In this document: one piece after another, positions 11,937-22,054 of the stretch | How the letters are laid out: the number at the start of each line of letters is the position of its first letter | Position numbering within the stretch: position 1 is the stretch's first letter | From: Lepraria neglecta | Taxonomy: Eukaryota; Ascomycota; Lecanoromycetes; Lecanorales; Stereocaulaceae | Reading direction: 5' to 3' | Assembly: GCA_033220425.1 (NCBI GenBank) | Contig: CM065649.1 | Location: 2,604,001-2,668,000, forward strand | DNA: 64,000 nt | Position numbers and translations under genes: made by a program | The notes under the pieces: model-generated | Seen by the model: only the letters and a program-made list of their open reading frames with translations | The model's database searches: none | What the model was told of the DNA's origin: nothing

Positions 11937-13291
11937 CTACACAGCAGCTCTGTAAGGCTTTGGCACAGGTCGGAGGAGACCACTGACTTTACCCAACGGA
12001 TTTACTCCTACGGGGGCGATGGTGTAAAGATCATAGCCATTCCTTCGGAATTCCTTGATCACCCTTTGACCGCCATCCTCCCGGATCATCCAGTCCGCAA
12101 AACAGTTCGCCATAGCTTTGTTCTTGGCGTGAGTACCGACGAGTAAATGTGCTGGGTTCAGGAGAGGGTCATCTTCGTCGTCCTTGCCTTGGGCCTAGAT
12201 TCAATACGTTTAGCCTTGCATTCGTAAACTCAAAATGAAAGTATGAGCACGATCACGTAGTTCCGAGGAATAGCTCGCGGGATGCTTCGGGTTACATACA
12301 AATATTGTCAGTTCATCTCGGACGGTTGATTCAATCGCACACCAGGTCCCGCGATCTGTCAAAGTGTATTCGCCTAGCTCGGCCGCTTTGCGAATGGCCT
12401 GAAAGGGGAAATCTTTCAACATGTGATACCATGGTGAGACTGGCGGCGCCCATGGAGTTTGGCCAATAGTTGACCAGAGGGTGGACTCGGTAATGTTGCA
12501 GGCCGAACTGTCATATCTGCGAGATGACGGGTCAGTAAGTCAAAGCAGGATAATTTGCTATTCCTTTGGGATCACTTCTCAGAGTCAATTTAAAGGCAGC
12601 ACTATACCGTGATAAGAACTTAATAGGTGTTTGTGAGCCTTTGCTATCTTCCATTGCACTGAACAGCTTCGTGAGAAGGACGTATATGCTTGACCTGCCG
12701 TCCGTAGGAAGGTTCGCTGGATTGGCCTTGGGACCTATAGAGCGGTCAGCCGGAGCAGCCTTGTAACTTCTGAATATCGTGAGGCAATATCATCCGTGGC
12801 TATTCTCAACAAGGCATGGATCGGGTAAGGACCATGATATCCATAAGGACGAATGAGAGAACAGTGAAATGTAATCATACCAACAAGCATCCAATGATCT
12901 CTCCAGACATATTCAACTCTATCAATCACGCCTTTCTCCAAGGCAGTGGATTCGGCGATTGCGTGGTAGGTGATTCCCACATCGACTACATTCTTGTGAA
13001 GATAATCAATCGATACGGATGTGTCGGATGTGTACCACTCGACCGAGAACTTGGGAGATCCCTCCTCTTGAGAAGAGCTATGGCAGGTAGACCACACATT
13101 AGTCGATTTTTACTGCGCACTTTGACGATAACCATGAAGCCTTACAATTTGATGAACTCTTCTGCCAATGCTTGTAGGAGACCGCTCTGACCAGACCCTC
13201 CGGTCCCGATCTTGACAGCAACTCGAGGATTGGGGTAAAGGTATACGGCGTTGGCCATTACGGCAGGGATTACAGTCGAGGTCGACGTCAT
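11937..13291 (-). CDS. Tungstate-binding-like PBP-domain protein
   Basis: Resembles fungal secreted proteins of the periplasmic tungstate/molybdate-binding superfamily. Five exons keep frame (13146-13291, 12881-13077, 12608-12734, 12300-12516, 11937-12194), 314 residues from the ATG at 13291. Family blocks in order: AVKIGTGGSGQSGLLQALAEEF (split by the first intron soon after), VEWYTSDTSVSIDYL, VDVGITYHAIAE, YVWRDHWMLVGPKANPANL, GEYTLTDRGTW, and HLLVGTHAKNKAMANCFADW near the end. The true start is uncertain: a hydrophobic signal-like stretch (ALLFSISFFAL) precedes the chosen ATG in frame, but its only initiator is a TTG at 13363, so an upstream exon may exist. The stop is TAG, with the hemopexin-like frame continuing directly after it. 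Confidence 0.75.
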
Positions 13292-13363
13292 GCTTGAAAC
13301 ATTTGGGTACTCTAGAGCAAAAAAAGAGATGGAGAACAGCAAGGCAGATGCAGAGAAATGCAA

Positions 13364-14209
13364 AGAATGGAGTTTGTATCTCGTTCGCGGCTGCAGTACA
13401 TGCTCTTCTTATACCGACGTAGGACCCCTGCAGTTCGAGCTCCCCACGCGCACCAGCTAAATTGATCAACAGCATTGCGATTCCTGAAATCGAATTGTAC
13501 CTCGCGGGCGAGGTCGGATCCGCAACTAGATGGAAGCAAGTGCCTTGACGCCGAATATGGCTGAGCCTATGGCCATGGCTTGTTAAAATCTGAAGATTAA
13601 CCCTCCAAAAACTTAATCGAACCTTTTATCTAATTTTCACGTGCTAGTCTTAAGCTCAATCGGGGTTCGCGTGCAGAAGATCCGCCTGCACTCGTTGCCC
13701 CGTGGTACCTCTGTATTTGATTTCAGCTGGAGGTGCTTACGGTTCGGGCAGACCCCGCCCTCCTTGCCGTTGCCGTACCTTAGTAATCGATATGCTTACT
13801 TGGCGGAGCTATTTACTACTTAAATCCGGCCATAGGTGAGCTCCAAGTACTGCTGCAATAACTGTGACGAAGTATTCGGTCTAGAAGGAATGCTTATCGT
13901 CGACTGCGCTACAATATGGACGGCAGTTACCGTCGCGAAAGAGCAGATGGGTTGGTCAGGACCACTAGAGAACTGCCACGTTGATATATGGACAGTAAAC
14001 AATGGGTACGCGGCGCCCTCATATTGGCAGACCGCTTGGGCTGCATGCGGAGCTAAAAGTATGCATAATTTGAAACTCATTGCACAGTTCGCTAAGTCCT
14101 GATGGGAACGAAGCGAGGCAAGGGCACAAGATTATCAAGCGTAAGATCATCTTATTTTGATAGTAGGTCGCTGAGGATGTATGCATGGATCACTGACGGG
14201 AAAATACGC
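13364..14209. other. Intergenic
   Basis: The upstream part probably carries the PBP promoter and perhaps a missing first exon. An 88-codon frame at 13836-14102 begins with GTG and has a CC-N2-C cluster; I cannot support it as a gene. Confidence 0.35.
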
Positions 14210-14731
14210 TCAATCATCTGTTTCTAGATGATCCCTCACCATCTGCGGCACCCGGTACTTGCCAGGAGCATGGTCTGATACCTTCTCACCCTGCTCGTAG
14301 TGGCGCTCATAGAACTGGACTGCCCGCTTCTTTGCATCCTCAACCGCCGTGTCACGGTCTGCGCTGGTCAGACCCAGCTGGTCGGCGAGTTTGGCTGTCT
14401 CAGTGGTGATCTTGACGACCTTCTCCTTCGCTTCCGAGTGGGACATGGCTTGTGCTCCATTGTGGCCTTCAACTTCGAAGTTCATGAGGCCGGTAAGGGA
14501 GCCAGAGTTGTATTCGTCTTTGCTGACATCGTCCTGCACCTGCAATTTTTTAGGAGGGCAGCGTTCAGCTCGAGCGTCTTGAAGTGGTACAGTCAAAGGA
14601 CTGAAGATAGTGAGCAGGGTAGTGACTGGAAATCTGGCGAACGATGAAGGAATGATGACCCGACTGACGGGTGTCCAGGGGTGCAGAAAGTATTTGTTAG
14701 TGTAGCAGAAATACCGATCCTCAGCTGTCAT
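14210..14731 (-). CDS. Small hydrophilic protein, unknown
   Basis: Unrecognised. The open frame from 14731 is 173 codons. The C-terminal 105 residues, from QVQDDVSKDEYNSG on, look like a real soluble helical protein with a KEKVVKITTETAKLADQLG helix and an AVEDAKKRAVQFYERHYE helix. The first 65 residues are rich in Phe, Pro and Leu and look like non-coding DNA; a polypyrimidine-like acceptor (ATTGCAG) sits just before QVQDDV, so the true first exon may lie upstream. I could not find a donor in matching phase, so the N-terminus is open. No signal peptide or membrane segment in the trusted part. Confidence 0.5.
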   Translation of the reverse strand: MTAEDRYFCYTNKYFLHPWTPVSRVIIPSSFARFPVTTLLTIFSPLTVPLQDARAERCPPKKLQVQDDVSKDEYNSGSLTGLMNFEVEGHNGAQAMSHSEAKEKVVKITTETAKLADQLGLTSADRDTAVEDAKKRAVQFYERHYEQGEKVSDHAPGKYRVPQMVRDHLETDD

Positions 14732-16452
14732 TTATTTGGTAAACTTCATCTCTCTGGTCAAGTTCTCACTTCTCCGATAGTAAGTACGGCCCATTTGGAT
14801 TGATTCGTGAATGCCAGAAGAACAGGGATACTCGGGCTGAGGAAGTTGAGCATCCGTTCTCTAATGACTATAGCGAACCCACTCAAGAGCGATCACGAAC
14901 CTCTCCTGGAAGCCGTGTTGTTGAGGACCCACTAACCCAACAGGCTGCTAGCAATAGAAGTAAACTCGTTCCTCAAGTGGCCTCACTCAGACTGTTCTAC
15001 CTCTCGAACGAGCTCTGCTTTGTTAGGTGTGAACTTTACCATCCAATCGGCAATTCGCTTAGTAGGCGGCTACGGCGTCGTCCCTGCCTGCTTGCACACC
15101 TCATTCTCCCTTTCAAGACCATTTCAAATGGCGGAAAACTACACCATTCCATCTAATTCAAGGTCGCCCCGGGATCATTGGCACTCTACTCACACCGGAT
15201 ACGAGAAAATAGCGGATCAGAGGCGAAGAACAAACGGCAACAAGAATGCTAGATCCTGTGCGGCCCAATCGCGTGGCCGAGAGCTAAGGCATACTACGAG
15301 AGAAGCCAGCAGAAAGGACTCATATAGATGACACATTCCCAGTGACAGTGACATAGGTGAACAACATTACGAAAGGTAGTGATGTTGAGAATGTTTTCAA
15401 GCTGTTCCATGTCATTAATAAGTGAAGATAAAAAGAGGCATACAGATTCAAGGCCGAGTAAAGCAAAAGAGCAATAGCAAGCCCAACAACGAGACCGGCG
15501 AAAACGCAAAGCCCGGTGGAAGCGCGAGAAAGGGAAGATGGAGAACCTGTTGAGAAATTTGCATCAACCTCCTATAAGACATGCAAAGGCCTTGAAAGAG
15601 GCTAAAAGAGTAGGCAGAGTATACGGAGGAGATACGGAAATTTAAGCGGAAAATATACGGAAATTCATCGGAAGACTGGCGGAGTAGGCGGAGTATACGG
15701 AGATAATATAGGAAATATACGGAATAAAGCAAAGGAAATATCACATTTGAAAGGGAAACCGAATGAGAGCAAGTTGACTATGTTTGATCTGCGCAAAGCT
15801 TCGGGCGCTTAGGCTTTGATATACGACATTGTTCTACGGCTGAATACAGATTTCTTCTAATATCCGCGATCGCACTCTATCGGGAGTGGATTTATGCTAG
15901 ACTCGGGAGACTTCAAACTGGAGCTGAGGGAGCTAGAGTTGGATCTAGGGGTGGCAACAGGAAGGACGAATCAGATGTGTGGTGGTGGAAGCCATAAATG
16001 GGGCTGGGGGAGGCAAAACGAAGCAGAGCAGTCAGCAACGAAGTTGATGATGCCCGAGACGGTGTTGAGGTGCGGCATAGCTAAGAGCTGTTAGTAGATG
16101 AAGAAGAAGGACAAATATGGAATCAAGGTAGCCGGAAATGGAGTGGCAAGGGGAAAGGGGCCCGCGGAGGAAATGGAGTCATTGGGCTTAGAAGACAGAA
16201 TGAAGAATAGAGAATCACTGCAGCAGGGAAACATAACATAAGCCATTCACACATCAACGTACTCGATGATTTTAGGTTTTAGGGTTCATATAGCTTGTAT
16301 GTTGAATGGTTGACCTTTTAAGACGCCGAGATTTCGCTCTAGCTCTAAATGTAATCTATTCATCACGCCTTTCTTGTCCGCCAGGATCTCAGCCTCACCT
16401 ATCAAGATCAATGTTCTTCCAACACTAGCTTTCATGTTGTAATCTTGTCCTG
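14732..16452. other. Gene-free stretch with purine-rich repeats
   Basis: No convincing gene. Contains an imperfect direct repeat of a 21-base unit (see separate entry) in a purine-rich section about 15590-15740. The short frames at 14800-15331 have no recognisable content. Confidence 0.4.
15608..15702 (+). repeat. Imperfect direct repeat, purine-rich
   Basis: Unit GAGTAGGCAGAGTATACGGA(G) at 15608-15628 recurs at 15682-15702 with one change (CAG to CGG), 74 bases apart. ATACGGA motifs are scattered between and after the copies to about 15725. Looks like a small decayed tandem duplication. Confidence 0.6.
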
Positions 16453-16571
16453 TGGTCGCAGGCGTGATATTTGTTAGCTAGCTTGGGAAAACGGGGCACA
16501 TTTTGTATGTAGCGACCAACAGATCCCCCGGTTTTGGCAGATCGTACTAACATCTGTTACGCCTGCGACCA
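16453..16571. repeat. Fold-back element with 25-bp inverted arms
   Basis: Arms 16453-16477 and 16547-16571 are inverted copies, 21 of 25 matching, starting TGGTCGCAGGCGT on both strands, around a 69-base centre. Could form a stem-loop or be a miniature inverted-repeat element. No target-site duplication was evident by eye. Confidence 0.6.
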
Positions 16572-16654
16572 TAATGTGTCAAAGTATATCAATTACAATT
16601 CATTCAAGCCAACTCCTTTATACATAGGGCTCATTCCACAAATAGCCCGCAAAT

Positions 16655-16984
16655 ATGACTAATCACCCGGCACTACAACTTACAAACCCAACGAAAACGC
16701 AAGGTGAACAACTCGCAGAACGTGTTGAAGCCAATGTATTAATTATCTGGCCCGGGCAAGGAAGGTCTTTCGAATTAGACTTTGAAACCGACGATCACGG
16801 ATACTAGAGCTACGTTCTTCTTGAGCTTTGCGGGGAACCCGGCCCAGGCCAATGGTTTGAACCGCGCACGATGACAGGACGGTATCGGTCTACAGAACAG
16901 GCTGCACAGGCACTTGATAAAGAACTGGCCGATTGGGCAGGGCAAAAGACCGCTAAAGAGCGGCAACGAGCTCTGCAGGGATAA
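16655..16984 (+). pseudogene. Small ORF interrupted by one amber codon
   Basis: From ATG 16655 to TAA 16982-16984 the frame is open except for a TAG at 16805-16807. It would be 109 residues: MTNHPALQLT at the start, a core ANVLIIWPGQGRSFELDF, then after the stop SYVLLELCGEPGPGQWFEP, an acidic-basic helix RSTEQAAQALDKELADW and a lysine/arginine-rich end. Composition is protein-like on both sides of the stop. I do not recognise the family. It sits 84 bases from the fold-back element, so it may be mobile-element cargo or an isolated dead gene. Confidence 0.4.
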
Positions 16985-17370
16985 ATGGACGATTTGTGTA
17001 TTCGGAGTGTAGTGGAGTGGATATGAACTGTATACCTATTGGCTGAGCGATCCTAACTAAGTAGACATTAGCATATAGGTAGAACCTTATGCGACTTGGT
17101 AGATAACTAGGCATACACTCCTTCAGGATTAATACAGCTTTTTCGGTTCTATTCAGCAATTTATATAGCATGCTTGCACGTGACTATTCCAATATACTAC
17201 TATCTATCGACACCCTTTATATCATACCTTTATAGTACATAAGGAGATTGAGAAGTGTTAATATACGTTGAAATTACTAGACAAAAACATATTTATGATT
17301 GTAATGTCAATAATCTCTTTCGATATGATATAATCTTTATCTATTAGATAAGAGAGAGAGAATTGATTGC
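16985..17370. other. AT-rich spacer
   Basis: AT-rich, no exon seen; short open frames only. AT-richness peaks around 17160-17340 and may be the result of C-to-T decay. Confidence 0.4.
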
Positions 17371-17504
17371 CAGGGTTGTCGCCGGGTTGGGCCTGGGCTG
17401 GGTTGACCTCCCTGAGCCCAGCCCATCGATGGGTTGAGTCGGGCTGGGTTGGGAAGACCCCAATAAACGGACCGGGCTAGGTTGAGTTGGGCTGCCACGC
17501 CCTT
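17371..17504. mobile_element. GGGTTGGG-rich mini-element, hAT-like ends
   Basis: A G-rich block opens with CAGGGTTGTCGCCGGGTTGG and closes, read on the other strand, with TAAGGGCGTGGCAGCCCAAC. Such CAGGG(N)GTGGCA-type ends with internal GGGTTGGGC repeats are typical of short non-autonomous hAT elements. The flanking octamers (TTGATTGC and GCTCGTTG) do not match, so no target-site duplication is visible. Tentative. Confidence 0.35.
17384..17402 (+). other. G-quadruplex motif
   Basis: Four GGG runs with loops of 2, 3 and 2 bases (17384-17386, 17389-17391, 17395-17397, 17400-17402), meeting the G3N1-7 rule. Further GGG runs lie around 17430-17455. Confidence 0.7.
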
Positions 17505-17815
17505 AGCTCGTTGGGCACTCTTGCTCATTATTCAACTGTTCCATCTTGCTTTTGGTGTAAGTCAACCTTTGAGAGTATTGGCGGTAGCAGTTCCCTGAAG
17601 GCCGATTGATGCTCGTAAGCTTCCAGATCCTCCATCCATACGTTTCAAGACGGCACACCTAAGCTCATTAACATTCCCATTCTGCATATCGAACGCGCAG
17701 TGAAGGCAAGCAAGTCCAGCTCTTCAGCTCAGTAAGCGCAAAGAACGAAATCCGAAAGCATAGATATCAAAAACATCAACACAGCAACCCCCTCGATCGC
17801 TATAAACCAATAGCT

Positions 17816-19027
17816 CTATTCGGGTACCACACCCCCTTCAAGCATCACCAAAACCTCACCCACTAACCCCACAACACTCAACGCACACCCCCAACTAGCC
17901 TAAAACCCACCACCCCATGCCCATAATTATGCACAACAGCCACCTCACCAACCCACTCCGCCTCAACTCTAACACCGCCGACTCGACAAGGGCGGAAACC
18001 CACTCCATGACTTACCACGCTCAATCTATCATACCTCTTATCATCAGTAAGAGAAGGGTTCGGCTCCACGCACCGCTCCACGATACATTCTTCCAGCTGG
18101 GTATCAGCCCCCGCGTTCTAGTCATGAGGCTAGAAGGAACTACCAAGCAGCGTGCCGCCGCCAGCAGGTCGAGGAATCATGTACGTATCGACATCTTGGG
18201 TGCCCTGTGGACCTGACAACGTCACTATGCTATCGGCGTTGTTGCGGACAAGCACTGTCTAGCCTCTAGCGGGGAAAACATCCTTATATTCCACGCCGCC
18301 GAGCGTGCTAGAACCTAGGCCACTACAGTTGACTACGAGTTCGGCGTTGGATCCGCTGTGGTGGTGCTGTGCTACTTCGGAGATGTGATTAATAATAGCG
18401 CGGTGGAGGATGATGCCGGCTTTTAGGCATTGAGAGACTAGGTAGGCGAGATAGATGATTGGGTTGATGATGATGGTTGTGAAGGAAAGGGAGGCAGTTG
18501 TGTTGGGGGAAATTGGGGTGAAGGAGGTTGGGGTGGTGACTTTGAACTGGACATCTTAGGACGATGTGGTTGGTCATACTGGCTTGGTTGGGGGTCAAGT
18601 GGTTACGCACATTGGGTAATGCGTCAACAAACCACGGCTTCTGAGAATCTGGGTGTAGGAACCAGTCAATTGACCGATCATCGTCCCAAACGTACACCGT
18701 TCAGTCTTGAAAGGCTACTCCAGCCTCTGGTACCTTCTCTGCTAGATGCTCCAACTCAGCCCATGAGCGAGCATCCCATTGATGAGCGGCTTGGCTCTTC
18801 TCCGTGAAGCTACAAAAATAGTAAGTTTAGGCTGCTAGGACAGAACTGTGAGCAACGAACGGGAGAATTGTAGCCCCGGCCCAAGGTGAGGCGTATTCGG
18901 CATCGTAGTCGCCTGGCATATGTTTCGCTAGGATGGTGATGCAGTATTCCGGATTCTTAGATAGCACAAGAGCTGTGGTGAGGCCAGAGACGCCAGCACC
19001 GAGGACGACGATGTTGTGGTGAGACAT
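17816..19027 (-). pseudogene. D-amino-acid oxidase, decayed
   Basis: FAD enzyme that oxidises D-amino acids to 2-oxo acids, usually peroxisomal. The first exon starts at 19027 with [20 protein letters not shown] (GxGxxG FAD fold) and ends in [11 protein letters not shown] probable intron leads to FTEKSQAAHQWDARSW. Later blocks are clear: ELVVNCSGLGSSTLGG, YMIPRPAGGGTLLG and the family signature VVHNYGHG. Stops lie at 18701-18703 (TGA), 18259-18261, 18130-18132, 18118-18120 and 17900-17902 (all TAG), plus at least two frame changes. Three of the TAGs sit where the family has Gln (RGQTV, the YQ after GGT, and the GFQ/YQ before SWG). Start is 60-80 bases from the neighbouring SDR exon on the opposite strand. 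Confidence 0.85.
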
Positions 19028-19110
19028 GGTTCACTCGCTGAGTAGAGCGAAAGACTTTAGCTGAGGAACAAACGAAGTTTAAAGATCAAGCGGTTGCTTG
19101 ATTCTTGCAG

Positions 19111-20214
19111 AAGAAAATTGAAGACATTTCAGCACACGTACTCGAGCTCGATCTTAGTTCGCAGACGCAAGTTCGTAAGGCAGCCGAGGAAGTAAATGCG
19201 TATGCGGAGCCTATTGACGTACTGATTAACAATGCTGCTATCATGGCGGTACCATATTCCAAGACCATGGATGGGCTGGAATCCCAATTTGGAACCATCC
19301 ATATTGGACATTTCTTGTTTACGAACTTGATCATGCCAAAGCTACTGGCTGCGGAAAGGGGAGCAAGGGTCATCAATGTGAGCAGTTCGGGGCATAAGAG
19401 GGAGCAAGTGAGGTTTGACGACTACAATGTTGCAATCCGTTGCTTGATTGCTTTCTATGCGATTCCAGAAGCCTGTTGCTAGCCGTTCTTTGTCTGTTTT
19501 GGACCATATATGGGGCCCTGGGGGCCCCCATTAGCTAGATATCCTTCCCAGCCTATTGCCACATTGCAACATACAACTTCGAGGTTCGTATTCCGACTCT
19601 GCTGAAACCATATCTGCAAAGGGGAACCTTTATTGGTTCAAGATGTAATCAATCTAGAATGGCGCCACCTACCACAAATGGAAAGCCTATGGCCAGAGCA
19701 AAACAGCCAACATGTTCTTCTCTGTCTCTCTGGCCGAAAAGCTGGGAAACAAAGGTCTGCTTTCGTTTAGTGTCTACCCTGGCAGGGTCAAGACCAATAT
19801 TGCGCAATCGATTCGCTTTGAAGAGCTGAGAGCAGCAGGTAAGCCCGCTCCATACCATTTGCAATCTATGAGCTGGATCTGGCTTATTTGCTATTGACAG
19901 GATGGGTCGATGAGCACGGAGGTATTATTGAAGATCCGAAATTAGGCTGGAGGACGATATCTGAGGGCGCAGCTACGACTATCGCTGGGGCATTTGATCC
20001 TAGTCTCGTTGGTAGGTCTTTTTTAAGTTAATTCTCGGAAGCCATATCCGGAGACGACGCTGATAGAAGTAATGTACTAGATCAAAATGGCTCTTACCTG
20101 GTAGATTGCAAAGTTAATACGGAGGCGGCGGAGCCTTATGCCCTCGACAAAGGCAATGCCGCAAGATTATGGGCACTTAGCGAAGAGATTTTCGGACAAA
20201 AGTTTCAATATTGA
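19111..20214 (+). pseudogene. Short-chain dehydrogenase/reductase lacking its first exon(s)
   Basis: Classical SDR of the retinol-dehydrogenase/WWOX-like group. Four exons join in one frame (19111-19428, 19658-19838, 19901-20011, 20081-20214), 247 codons without a stop. Visible: LDLSSQTQVRKAAEEV, the NNAA motif (VLINNAAIMA), the active-site block VINVSSSG and YGQSK (YxxxK). The NAD(P)-binding TGxxxGxG at the N-terminus is missing: the first exon opens right behind an acceptor (TTGATTCTTGCAG) and the DNA before it is only a short gap to the dead D-amino-acid oxidase start. The donor of the 229-nt intron (GTTGCA) is weak, and that intron holds a GC palindrome near 19511-19530. I infer truncation by rearrangement; a short product from an inner ATG is possible. 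Confidence 0.75.
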
Positions 20215-20631
20215 CGGTTCATGAGGCGGTGAAAGGCCTCGTTATGACTCACTATCTAGCTAAATTTGGTATCCTTGATCCTTCCCCTTTTTTTTTGCCA
20301 CTTTGCACCCCAAACTCCCAATAGCTCACTTCTAACACCAAGATTACTCAACATAACACATCGACTGGCACAATGTCGGTAAAGTCTTCTTGCTCCATGA
20401 CTTCTGAAACCGCTTACGTCCACTAGAGAAGGATTTCCGTGTGAGTCGAAGGATCACCGGCTAGTAGAGACTGCGCCTTCCGGTAGTACCAGCTAGCTAG
20501 AACCTTTAAATCAAGAAGGGCTCAAGATGCCCTGCCATGATTGAGTACTTTGGGCCCAACTTCTGTCAACGTACAGTACAACATCTAATCCAGCGGACTC
20601 GCGGTAGATACACCAGACCCGCAACAGAACT
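20215..20631. other. Intergenic
   Basis: No exon seen. A T-run at about 20287-20296. Probable upstream region of the first F-box family copy. Confidence 0.35.
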
Positions 20632-21325
20632 ATGGCTGGATCCCCAGTCTTCTCAATATCCGAGACCCTCGAGGAAAATCCTTTTCCACCTCCTCGAACT
20701 GGACCTCCTGCTCCTCCAGCGCGTAAACAAAACATTCCAAACCTTCATCGAGAATTCTCCCTGCCTCCCCGCCAAGCTTTTCCTCACAGCCGTTATCCGC
20801 GAGGACGAAGCACCTGTTTCCAACCTAAGGTGGAACCGTATGCTCGACCCCTTAATCAAAGCCAGCGAATTAGTAAAACCAACAGAGAATTACATCCAGC
20901 TCGACGTTCAGGCTCTAAAGCGAGCCGACTACCCATCCGCATCTTGGAAAAAGATGTTCCTAACCCAGCCAGCCGTAGGCACACAGTCACTCCACATATT
21001 CCATCCGAACCCTGAAATGACTATCAGCCCCCGCCATCTCATACGAGGTCTTCGAATGGGACAATTGGTAGGCCTTCCTCGCTTCGATAAGACGAAATTG
21101 GATGAGGGGAGATTGATTGGAACTCATGGCAAGAGGGGAGCAGAGATTTGGCGAGCTGGGACGGGGATCTGGGCGGTTGCAGTTGTTTTTGTTTGTTGCT
21201 TATTATGGCGGTGTCGTCATGGGAGAATTCTCAGATATCACATCTTCGGCGTCTTAAGGAGGGCGCTCGATGCAGATCTGCTGGTGATGGCTTGGATGCA
21301 GGTGTTGTGGATTAAGACTGACTGA
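20632..21325 (+). pseudogene. F-box-like family, copy 1
   Basis: Member of a short fungal F-box family (F-box near the N-terminus, then WNP(L/M)..., then W(K/R)xM(F/Y)LTQP). MAGSPVFSISETLE at 20632 is followed, after one extra G near 20676, by KILFHLLELDLLLLQRVNKTF in the next frame, which is the F-box helix pair. The body then runs open: LRWNRMLDPLI, ADYPSASWKKMFLTQPAVG and on to a hydrophobic C-terminus. A single indel separates start and body, so this is a recently dead copy, or a sequencing error. F-box proteins feed substrates to SCF ubiquitin ligases; the target is unknown. Best preserved of the seven related copies between 20.6 and 34.8 kb. Confidence 0.65.
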
Positions 21326-22054
21326 ACTCATGAGCTGAGAGAGGACTTTTCTCTGCGGAGATAGTGTGACGAGGACAATCGACACTTTGCTGCAGCATAG
21401 GGTATCATGCTGTTGTCAGCGATACTACGCGTGAAATTTCAGGGCAATTCTCCTAGAATATTCATCCTCGCAACTTGGTTGGCTAACCTCATTTGTCAAA
21501 GGACCTGTTTGCAGTAATGAAAGTTTATGAGATATCAATTTATTGAACTTAGCGCAGGAATATAGCTGAGGTTGATATGTCCTGGGGCGCCAGAATTGTC
21601 TCGGTTGCTGTGTACATATGTGTGTTGGTCTTCCTGCCTGAGATCTCATTCCGTAGAGTGTGTCATACAGCATTTAAGCAACGCCGAGCAGCCATGTGAA
21701 TCTGCGTAACGATCAGCCTCGAGATATTCCTTGGAGCATGGCTTCCGCATAAATAGAGTCATCTCAGGGAGTAATGTGGGCGTGTGGAACATTTAGCCTA
21801 GAGATGTGTCATTGCCAGTGGAGTTCCGCATACAACGCTCTTTGTATTCGTCTCTCTCTCCGTTGCGTTTGGCGGCGGCTTGGCCAGAGCGCTCAGTCGG
21901 CACCTGGTGGCGAGTCTCGGAAGAGTGAGGACCCTTTTTCTTCGCCCTTCTGGGACTAGGCCTCTTCACGAAGTATAGGTGTTGTGGAGCGAACAATGCT
22001 TCATCCTATGTGATTTTAATGGATGATCAAGAGGGAAGATTGAATATGGCATCG
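21326..22054. other. Intergenic
   Basis: Nothing convincing; short frames on both strands only. Confidence 0.35.

Noticed and set aside
13836-14102. 88-codon frame with a CC-x2-C cluster
   Set aside because: Begins with GTG, lacks exon signals that fit, and overlaps an antisense frame of similar length.
17371-17504. Telomere-like repeats
   Set aside because: G-rich, but no TTAGGG units; organisation fits a short mobile element better.
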